Below the pieces are notes generated by a model that saw only the letters and a program-made list of their open reading frames with translations, made no database searches and was not told where the DNA came from. From contig JAITXR010000068.1 of the NCBI GenBank assembly GCA_031284665.1, positions 1 to 7,607 on the forward strand: a DNA stretch of 7,607 nt, given 5' to 3'. This stretch comes from Paludibacter sp. (GTDB lineage Bacteria; Bacteroidota; Bacteroidia; Bacteroidales; Paludibacteraceae). The position numbers were made by a program, and so were the translations under genes. Positions 1-6,600 of the stretch are shown here, piece after piece (positions within the stretch are counted from its first letter, which is position 1; every line of letters begins with the position of its first letter).

Positions 1-1136
1 AAAATAGAAACAGGATGGTCAGCCGGTTGCGATAATTGGTGCAAAATACGTACTGTCCGCTTACTTTCAACTGCCGCACTCAACACCGCTAACCTGAATT
101 GCTGGCGCGATACCGCTTGCGAACACGAAAACGTAAACAGCAATCCACCATTTTTCACCTTTTTTATTCCCGCCGCATTCAGTTTTTGGTAACCACGCAA
201 AGCATTCGGCACGGCGTTCAAGCGTTTGGCAAAAGCCGGAGGGTCGAGTACTACAATGTCGTATTGTTCAGCACTTTGGCTCATAAATTTGAATGCGTCA
301 TCAGCAAAAGCGGAATGGCATTTATCGTTCGGAAAATTGATGTTGATATTCCGATTTGTCAGTTCAATTGCCTTTGCCGAACTGTCCACCGACACTACTT
401 TTTGTGCGCCTCCTTGCAGTGCATAAGCCGAAAAGCCGCCTGTGTAACAGAACATATTCAAAACTGTTTTGTCTCCGGAATATCGTTGCAACAATTCACG
501 ATTTTCGCGCTGGTCGATAAAAAAACCTGTTTTCTGTCCGCGCTGCCAATCGACCGAAAATTTCAATCCATTTTCGGTAGCAATATGATTTTCGGCATAT
601 TGTCCAATCAAATAACCATCGGAATTTTCGCTTTCGCTTGATAAAGCATTGATTGGCAAGGTGCTTTCCGATTTATAGTAAACGTTTTTGAGCGTTGGAA
701 TTGTTTCGATTATAATTTGTGCAATAATATTTCGGCAGCGATGCATTCCTGCCGAATGTGCCTGCATCACAGCCGTATCAGCATAGACATCGATTATCAA
801 TCCGGGGAGCGAGTCGCCCTCACCGTGAACGAGGCGATAAGTGTCGTTTGTGCCGTTAATCAATCCAAGCGAGTGGCGCAGCGAATATGCAGCCACAATG
901 CGTTTCTGCCAAAAATCGTTATCTATTTTTTCGTCAACAAAACTCAACACACGTACAGAAATGCTGCCTGTCTGGTAATGTCCCACAGCCAAAAAATTAT
1001 CGTTACAATCCGTAACGCGCACCAATTCTCCTTCGGCAGGTTTGCCGTCGATGCGGGCGATTGCACCCGAAAATACCCAGGGATGGTAGCGGAGTAAACT
1101 TTCTTCTTTGCGTGGTTTTAGGCTTATTTTTATCAT
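1..1136 (-). CDS. rlmI: RlmI/RlmK-like class I SAM-dependent 23S rRNA methyltransferase, 3' end cut by window edge
   Basis: Reading the minus strand from the ATG at 1136 gives 378 uninterrupted codons that run off the left edge. The family (COG1092) methylates a cytosine of 23S rRNA at C5, using S-adenosylmethionine, in the cytoplasm. Visible parts in order: an N-terminal PUA-like RNA-binding region (about residues 1-75) containing HPWVFSGAI (18-26); a middle domain with HGEGDSLPGLIIDVY (104-118); the family signature GQKTGFFIDQR (200-210); the SAM-binding motif VLNMFCYTGGFS (225-236); an acidic SAM-ribose strand VVSVD (247-251); and the catalytic-region motif DPPAF (298-302). The last residues seen, DHPVSI, precede a conserved C-terminus in relatives, so about 14 residues are missing to the left. 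The ATG overlaps the TGA of the exonuclease gene upstream (ATGA), which indicates translational coupling. The exact target base cannot be told from sequence, so the symbol names the family rather than a proven RlmI function. Confidence 0.93.
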   Translation of the reverse strand, partial: MIKISLKPRKEESLLRYHPWVFSGAIARIDGKPAEGELVRVTDCNDNFLAVGHYQTGSISVRVLSFVDEKIDNDFWQKRIVAAYSLRHSLGLINGTNDTYRLVHGEGDSLPGLIIDVYADTAVMQAHSAGMHRCRNIIAQIIIETIPTLKNVYYKSESTLPINALSSESENSDGYLIGQYAENHIATENGLKFSVDWQRGQKTGFFIDQRENRELLQRYSGDKTVLNMFCYTGGFSAYALQGGAQKVVSVDSSAKAIELTNRNININFPNDKCHSAFADDAFKFMSQSAEQYDIVVLDPPAFAKRLNAVPNALRGYQKLNAAGIKKVKNGGLLFTFSCSQAVSRQQFRLAVLSAAVESKRTVRILHQLSQPADHPVSI

Positions 1137-1780
1137 AAATTTTCGTTAATTGGAGGTTGAGGAGTGTTTTCGGCAATTATTCTGTTTATTTCGCTTTGCG
1201 ACAGTGTCGGCTCGCCGCTTAATTTGCTATATATTAACAATGTAGCCCAAGCATCAGTGGCGGCATACAATTGTTGTTGAGGAGTAAGTGTGGGATTTTC
1301 CCAATTCGATAAACGTTGGGATTTTGATATTTTTTGCCCGAATACGATAGCAAAAATTTTCTGCAATCCGAGTTCCAAAATGCCGTAATTGCGCACAATA
1401 TTCTGCAAATCAATAGAATTGGCGGGTTTGAATTTGCGTTGTCGATTTAATCCTGCAAAGTCGTCGCGCACAGCCAAGCCTATTTTTTTTACTTTTTCAT
1501 CTTCTAAAAAATCGCTTAATTCTTCGCTAAAATTAATTTTATTCAGACGAAAAAGGAAACAGCGGTCGAGTGTAGCCACTTGCAGCAGTGCCACGCTATT
1601 GTGTTGATTGCTGGCAAAAGTTGGTTTGGTTTCTGTGTCAATTCCCACAACTGACTGCGCGCGCAGAAATTTGACCGCATCGCCCACCAATTCGGGCTTG
1701 TCAATCACTGTGATAAGTCCATTATACGCAGCAGCGGGCAAGTTGTTTACTTCTTCTTTTGTGATTTTGGCTTTATACAT
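1133..1780 (-). CDS. 3'-5' exonuclease, RNase D-like DEDDy domain protein
   Basis: The 215-residue protein is a single exonuclease domain that removes nucleotides from the 3' end of a nucleic acid using two metal ions. The DEDDy residues are visible: D48 and E50 in VGIDTETKP (Exo I), D107 in KIGLAVRDD (Exo II), and Y172/D176 in LYAATDAWA (Exo III, YxxxD). The stretch KSQRLSNWE (153-161) before Exo III is typical of Bacteroidota members. Full RNase D is about 375 residues and carries HRDC domains after the catalytic one; these are absent, so the substrate (RNA or DNA) is not settled by sequence. The ATG at 1780 lies inside the end of the DUF5063 gene (8-bp overlap), and the stop overlaps the methyltransferase ATG. 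The gene is therefore the middle member of a coupled three-gene operon and probably has no promoter of its own. Confidence 0.93.
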   Translation of the reverse strand: MYKAKITKEEVNNLPAAAYNGLITVIDKPELVGDAVKFLRAQSVVGIDTETKPTFASNQHNSVALLQVATLDRCFLFRLNKINFSEELSDFLEDEKVKKIGLAVRDDFAGLNRQRKFKPANSIDLQNIVRNYGILELGLQKIFAIVFGQKISKSQRLSNWENPTLTPQQQLYAATDAWATLLIYSKLSGEPTLSQSEINRIIAENTPQPPINENL

Positions 1781-2324
1781 TATTATTTAAAATTTCGGTA
1801 AAACTATCGCTATATCGCAGGTAATGTAATGCGCGTAAAGCATTTATTAATTTTTGCCCCCAATGTTCGCAGAATGCAGTAATACAGCAGGCAAGCGAGT
1901 CGTTCATAATATCGGTATCGAGGGTTTGATAATTGCAGGCAAAATCTTTTATTTCCTGATAAATATCCGCCAAATTTTCGGAAATATAGGCTAAAACAGG
2001 CGTGTCGCTGCGTTCCATATCGCTGTGAAACACTTCGAGATAGGCATTATCAGAGCCAAGCAACTGTTCGCTTTGTTGAAAAATAAAATTATAATCGGCT
2101 TCGCTTACAAATTTTTCGGATGGCTCGTCAAATACTGTGTCGGGCGCAGTTATCAACGATGCTTTGAGATAAAGCATAGGGAGTAATTTGGTTAATTTGT
2201 CGATAAATTCGGCTTTTGAAAATTTTTCGACGTTTTCCAAAAACAGGCACATCTCGGCTGCTACGGTAATAAAATCGACCACCGTAGGCGAGTAAACAAT
2301 ATGTTTTGGTAAGTTGTTGTTCAA
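1773..2324 (-). CDS. DUF5063 domain-containing protein with TTG start
   Basis: A 183-residue soluble, mostly helical protein with no signal peptide or membrane segment. It matches what I know of the DUF5063 family, which is of unknown function: VVDFITVAAEMCLFLE (15-30), LLPMLYLKASL (48-58), SDTPVLAYISENLADIYQEI (106-125), and WGQKLINALRALHYL (155-169). No catalytic motif is evident. The start is assigned to a TTG at 2324-2322. An in-frame TAA lies two codons upstream, so no earlier start is possible, while the first in-frame ATG (residue 25, at 2252) would remove the conserved N-terminal strand and helix. The TTG sits inside a 7-bp-period repeat. The stop overlaps the exonuclease gene by 8 bp. 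By position it is the first gene of an operon with an exonuclease and an rRNA methyltransferase. A role in RNA metabolism is only an inference from that. Confidence 0.88.
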   Translation of the reverse strand: MNNNLPKHIVYSPTVVDFITVAAEMCLFLENVEKFSKAEFIDKLTKLLPMLYLKASLITAPDTVFDEPSEKFVSEADYNFIFQQSEQLLGSDNAYLEVFHSDMERSDTPVLAYISENLADIYQEIKDFACNYQTLDTDIMNDSLACCITAFCEHWGQKLINALRALHYLRYSDSFTEILNNNV

Positions 2325-2335
2325 TGTTTAATGTT
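2315..2335 (-). repeat. Degenerate 7-bp tandem repeat at the DUF5063 start
   Basis: On the minus strand three 7-bp units follow one another: AACATTA (2335-2329), AACATTG (2328-2322) and AACAACA (2321-2315). The TTG start codon is the end of the second unit, so the first codons of the gene are repeat-derived. Gain or loss of one unit would shift the frame of anything read from further upstream. Confidence 0.5.
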
Positions 2336-2362
2336 TTTAAGTATAATATTTTTTTCAATTAA

Positions 2363-2481
2363 CTCTAACAGGGTTTTAATCAGATAAATACTAATTAAAG
2401 TAATACGCTTAACCCTGTTAGGGTTTTAAATTTGTTAGTTGTTTCAAAATTAATATGCTCTAGCCCTAACAGGGTTTTAAA
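2363..2481. repeat. Three REP-like palindromic repeats at about 50-bp spacing
   Basis: Three copies of a short palindromic element lie at 2363-2379 (CTCTAACAGGGTTTTAA), 2413-2430 (CCCTGTTAGGGTTTTAAA) and 2464-2481 (CCCTAACAGGGTTTTAAA), with starts 50 and 51 bp apart. The central core alternates in orientation (TAACA, GTTAG, TAACA) while the TTTTAA tail stays the same. As a result copy 1 (2365-2375) and copy 2 (2411-2421) can pair over 11 bp, and copy 2 (2411-2423) and copy 3 (2464-2476) over 13 bp. Copy 2 alone forms a 6-bp hairpin, AACCCT-GTT-AGGGTT. The intervening 32-33 bases are AT-rich and different. Copy 3 overlaps the last codons and stop of the URO-D-like gene. The form resembles intergenic REP or miniature palindromic elements. 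A folded structure in the mRNA between the two genes is possible, but the stem followed by TTTT is oriented on the plus strand, against the genes here. Confidence 0.75.
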
Positions 2482-3503
2482 TTTTTGAATAATGCCTCCA
2501 CATTTGCTGGCGGAATATCGGGTAAAATTGCTTCGTGGCTTGGTGAAATTATCAATCCCGTAGGAAATAAACTTCTGAGTTCCTGCACTTTATCTGCCAC
2601 TTGCTGCGGAGTGCCGTGTACAAGTAATTGTTGAGCATCAACGCCTCCGCAAAAAGCCGTTTTGCCGTAAAAATTATTTTTCAAATTTTGAGCATCCATA
2701 TCCGCAGCCAACGCCTGTATCGGATGAATGGCATCTACCCCAAGTTCAATTAAATCGTCAATAACCGGAAAAATTGAGCCGCAAGAATGATGAATAACTT
2801 TCAGCCCGTAACTTTTTGCCTGCTCCACAAGTTGCCGAGTGCCTTTGAAAACAAACTGCCGCAAAAGTTCGGGGTCGAGCAGCAATGAATTTTGACTGCC
2901 AAAATCGTTTCCTATCAGCACCGCATCGAGATAACCGCTTGTAGCACGATAAAAAATTTCGTTTGCTTGCAGGTAAAACTCTGTTATTCTGTCGATTACG
3001 GCTGTAAACATTTCGGGGTTTGTAAGCATTGTGAGCAACGCGTTTTCCATTCCAAAAGCCGCACAAGCATCCTGAAAATGTGCACTCCACATTATTCCCA
3101 ATCGCGCATACTCAGGATTGGCAGCCATTGCCAAGCGCCGCGACTCTTCGGCATCTAAATAATCGGCAGGATTAGGCCAGGGAAATTTCGCAACATCCGA
3201 AGGCGACGAATAATCTTCGAAAAAACCCGGGGCAGTAAGTGTGCGCTCGTCGGGTTTATCGTCGTGCGCTGTTTTTGCAAATTTAAAAGCGCAGGCAATA
3301 TGATTTGATGGTGGAAAATTATATGGAACTTCGATTGGATAAACATCGTCATCAATTTTAAGTTTCAATTCGTCAACCGACGACACCTCGAAATGCCGCA
3401 ATAAAGCAGGTATAGCCGAAAGCACAGGCAAACCCAACCACGATGCGGGGCGGTCGGTTGGTCGATTTTCGATAGTTGCAAAAAAACGTTCGCGATGAGT
3501 CAT
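2466..3503 (-). CDS. Uroporphyrinogen decarboxylase superfamily protein, MtaA/CmuA-like (not HemE)
   Basis: 345 residues forming one URO-D-type TIM-barrel domain. The start MTHRERFFATIENRPTDRP is the usual opening of this family (M[TS]xRERxxxxxxxxxPDR). A motif HHSCGSIFPVIDDLIELGVD (238-257) contains an H-x-C pair (H239, C241) as in zinc-dependent corrinoid:thiol methyltransferases. It is followed by FCGGVDAQQLL (284-294) and by PSHEAILPDIPPANV (321-335). C285 or H323 could be a third metal ligand (inference). The RQAGR-type N-terminal motif of true HemE is absent, so haem synthesis is unlikely. Family members transfer methyl groups between corrinoid proteins and thiols or act on methoxylated or halogenated compounds, but no corrinoid protein, activator or transporter gene is nearby. 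The ATG at 3503 is preferred over an in-frame TTG at 3521, because the TTG lies in the predicted promoter -7 box. The last codons and the TAG stop lie within a palindromic repeat. Confidence 0.88.
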   Translation of the reverse strand: MTHRERFFATIENRPTDRPASWLGLPVLSAIPALLRHFEVSSVDELKLKIDDDVYPIEVPYNFPPSNHIACAFKFAKTAHDDKPDERTLTAPGFFEDYSSPSDVAKFPWPNPADYLDAEESRRLAMAANPEYARLGIMWSAHFQDACAAFGMENALLTMLTNPEMFTAVIDRITEFYLQANEIFYRATSGYLDAVLIGNDFGSQNSLLLDPELLRQFVFKGTRQLVEQAKSYGLKVIHHSCGSIFPVIDDLIELGVDAIHPIQALAADMDAQNLKNNFYGKTAFCGGVDAQQLLVHGTPQQVADKVQELRSLFPTGLIISPSHEAILPDIPPANVEALFKNLKPC

Positions 3504-3518
3504 AAAGATATTTTTTCG

Positions 3519-3549
3519 CAAAAATAACGTTTTTTTATAAAGTTACAAA
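3519..3549 (-). promoter_or_regulatory. Bacteroidota-type promoter for the URO-D-like gene
   Basis: On the minus strand there is TTTG at 3549-3546, then exactly 19 bp, then TATTTTTG at 3526-3519. This matches the primary sigma factor consensus of the phylum (TTTG, about 19 bp, TAnnTTTG). Transcription would start near 3512-3515, leaving a leader of only about 10 nt before the ATG at 3503. The A/T-rich bases before the ATG contain no Shine-Dalgarno sequence. Confidence 0.65.
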
Positions 3550-3566
3550 CTTTTTTGATTTTTACC

Positions 3567-3597
3567 TTTCACTTTGCCGATAAAAACCCTATCTTTG
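3567..3597 (+). promoter_or_regulatory. Bacteroidota-type promoter for purL
   Basis: A good -7 box, TATCTTTG, lies at 3590-3597 on the plus strand. At the usual 19-bp spacing the -33 position reads TTTC (3567-3570), one mismatch from TTTG; a perfect TTTG at 3573-3576 is too close (13 bp). The start of transcription would be near 3602-3604, giving a leader of about 53 nt before the purL ATG. The element stands back to back with the promoter of the URO-D-like gene, with 17 bp between the two -33 elements. I saw no purine riboswitch or clear operator in the region. Confidence 0.6.
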
Positions 3598-3611
3598 CAA
3601 ATATTTTTTTA

Positions 3612-3646
3612 TTGTCTTTTGTCTTTATTCTTTACTCTTTTTATTC
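3612..3646 (+). repeat. Pyrimidine-rich 7-bp tandem repeat in the purL leader
   Basis: Successive 7-bp units are TTGTCTT (3612-3618), TTGTCTT (3619-3625), TATTCTT (3626-3632), TACTCTT (3633-3639), and a decayed fifth unit, TTTATTC (3640-3646). The array lies between the predicted transcription start and the purL ATG, so it would be transcribed as a U/C-rich, largely unstructured leader. Only a few purines interrupt the stretch. Confidence 0.6.
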
Positions 3647-3655
3647 TAAAAAACA

Positions 3656-6600
3656 ATGATACTCTTTTTCCGCACTTCAAACCACCAAGGTATTTACGCT
3701 GTCGAATCGCACAGTAAACCCGGCATCGCCGATATGCAAAAACTCGAATGGCTTTTTAGCGAATCAAAATTTCTAAAAGACAAAACTGTCGAAGGAAATT
3801 TTATCGGTCCTCGCCGCGAAATGATAACTCCTTGGAGCACAAATGCCGTTGAAATTACTCAAAATATGGGTATCAGCGGCATTATTCGTATCGAAGAGTT
3901 TCGCCATTTGCCGTCCACGCCGTCAGTGCAGGGCAGTTTGCAATACGACCCAATGCTCGAACGCATTTTTTCGGGGCTCGACCAGAATATTTTCACTATC
4001 GACAAACAGCCCGAAGCAGTAATATATATTGATGATATTGCAGCCTATAATCTGCGCGAAGGTTTGGCTTTGAGTGGCGACGAAATTGAATATCTGAACA
4101 GTCTGAGCATTAAAATTGGCAGAAAATTAACCGATAGCGAAGTCTTTGGCTTTTCGCAAGTTAATTCGGAACATTGCCGCCATAAAATTTTCAATGGTAC
4201 TTATATTATTGATGGAGAAGAGAAAGAACTCTCGCTTTTTAAACTTATCAAAAAAACATCCGAAGAAAATCCGAACAAACTTGTGTCGGCATATAAAGAT
4301 AATGTGGCTTTTAATCAAGGTCCTAAAATTGAACAATTTGCACCTGCAAGCGGCGATAAACCCGATTTTTTCACAAGCAAAACAATAGATTCCGTACTTT
4401 CGTTAAAAGCCGAAACACATAATTTCCCAACCACAGTAGAGCCGTTTAACGGAGCAGCCACAGGCACAGGCGGCGAAATTCGCGACAGGCTTGGTGGCGG
4501 CAAAGCATCGCTCCCAATAGCCGGAACAGCAGTATATATGACAAGTTACCCGCGTTTTGCGCCTCAATCGTTAGGCGAAAGGCAAGTAAAACGGATTTGG
4601 GAAACCACTGTAAATCCACGCAAATGGCTATATCAAACACCGGAACAAATATTAATAAAAGCATCGAACGGAGCATCGGATTTTGGAAATAAATTCGGGC
4701 AACCGCTAATTTGCGGCTCATTGTTAACATTTGAACACGAGGAAAACGGCAAAACATTTGGTTACGACAAAGTGATAATGCTTGCGGGCGGAATTGGCTT
4801 TGCAAACAAAAGAGATGCCTTGAAAGAAACTGCCGAGAAAGGCGAAAAAGTAATTGTTTTGGGAGGCGATAATTACCGAATTGGAATGGGCGGAGGCGCG
4901 GTTTCGTCAGTAGAAACAGGACAATACGACAATACGATAGAACTGAACGCCGTGCAACGTGCAAACCCCGAAATGCAAAAACGTGTGTCGAACGTAATCC
5001 GCACTTTGGCAGAGGCTGATACAAACCCAATCGTATCAATCCACGACCACGGCGCTGGCGGGCATCTGAACTGCCTGTCAGAACTTGTGGAAAGCACCGG
5101 TGGCAAAATCGACATCGACGCTCTGCCGGTGGGAGACCCAACTTTGAGCGCAAAAGAAATTGTGGGAAACGAATCGCAAGAACGAATGGGATTGTTGCTC
5201 AAAGAAAATGATATTGAAAAAGTCCGTCAAATTGCAATGCGCGAGCGTTCGCCGTTTTATATTGTGGGCGAAACAACAGGAGAAATGGATTTTGTGTTCG
5301 AAAAGAAAAATGGCGAAAAACCTATTGATATGCAAATATCCGACTTTTTCGGAAATCCGCCAAAAACTATTATCACCGACACAAGCGTGGAAGAACATTT
5401 TGCAAATATTGAAATTTCGGACGATAAACTGAAAGAATATATCGAAAATGTGCTGCAAGTGGAATCTGTAGCCTGCAAAGATTGGCTGACAAATAAAGTT
5501 GACCGCTCGGTAACCGGAAAAATCGCCCGCCAGCAATGCGCCGGTGAAATTCAATTGCCGCTCAACGATTTAGGCGTTGTGGCGCTCGATTATCGCGGAA
5601 CTGTGGGTATTGCCACTTCCATCGGGCACGCGCCGATAGCCGCCCTTGCCGCTCCCGAAACAGGGTCGGTGCTGGCTATTGCTGAGGCTTTGACAAATAT
5701 TGTATGGGCTGAAATCAAAGAAGGACTTAAAAGCGTGTCGCTAAGTGCAAACTGGATGTGGGCATGTAAAAATCCGGGCGAAGATGCCCGACTGTACAAA
5801 GCAGTTGAGGCTTGCTCGGAATTTGCAATTGCGCTTGGCATTAATATTCCGACAGGAAAAGATTCGCTTTCGATGACACAAAAATATGGCGATAAAAAAG
5901 TCTTTGCCCCCGGCACTGTTATTATTTCGGCAGCAGCCGAAGTGGCGGATGTCAAAAAAACTGTGTCGCCGGTGTTGGTTAACGACGAAAATACTGCCAT
6001 TTATTATGTCGATTTTTCGTTCGACAGTCATAAACTTGGGGGCTCGGTGCTGGCTCAAACGCTTAATAAAGTGGGCGATGAAGTGCCAACAGTCAAGGAT
6101 TTTGATTATTTCAAGGCAGCCTTTGAAAGTATTCAGGAAATGATTTCAAAAAAACTTATCCTTGCCGGACACGATATTTCAGCCGGTGGAATGTTAACCG
6201 CCTTGCTCGAAATGTGTTTTGCTAATGTAAACGGAGGATTAAATGTATCGTTAAACCAAATTGCCGAAAATTCATTAACTGCAATCCTTTTTGCCGAAAA
6301 TCCGGGAGTATTGATTCAGGTAAAAGAAACAAAAGCAGTTGAAAAAATACTCAACGAAAATGGCATCGGTTTTGCTCGCATTGCCGTACCCACAGCCGAA
6401 CGAAAATTGGAAATAAACAGTAAACATGCAGCATATTGCTTTGCTATCAACGAATTACGCGATTTGTGGTATCAAACATCTTATCTGTTCGACCGCTCTC
6501 AAAGTGGCGAAATTTGCGCTCGCGCCCGCTATAATAATTACAAAAATCAGCCGCTTGAATTTAGTTTTAATCCCGCTTTCACAGGAAAATTATCACAATT

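Noticed and set aside
99..1097. Plus-strand open frames at 99-641 and 717-1097
   Set aside because: They are antisense to the methyltransferase gene, whose minus-strand frame has all family motifs, and their translations show no recognisable family.
2413..2430. Intrinsic terminator (hairpin followed by TTTT)
   Set aside because: The stem is only 6 bp and the T run is short and on the plus strand, opposite to the genes around it. It could end antisense transcription, but it is not supported as a terminator of either gene.
2445..2452. Separate promoter for DUF5063 (TAATTTTG on the minus strand)
   Set aside because: At the needed spacing upstream there is no TTTG, only GGGT on the plus strand within the repeat, so one AT-rich match is not enough.
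2363..2481. Possible CRISPR array (three repeats with 32-33 bp between them)
   Set aside because: The repeat is only about 18 bp, differs in its core between copies, alternates in orientation, and has no cas gene nearby; a REP-like element fits better.
2466..3503. HemE (true uroporphyrinogen decarboxylase)
   Set aside because: The conserved RQAGR-type N-terminal substrate motif is missing, and the H-x-C motif belongs to the methyltransferase-like branch.
3504..3521. Start of the URO-D-like protein at the TTG at 3521
   Set aside because: The six added residues are not part of the family start, and the TTG is the end of the predicted -7 box, so it would not be in the mRNA.
4446..5153. Long minus-strand open frame (235 codons) inside purL
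   Set aside because: It is antisense to conserved PurL motifs, has an Arg/Leu-rich low-information translation, and no matching promoter or domain.
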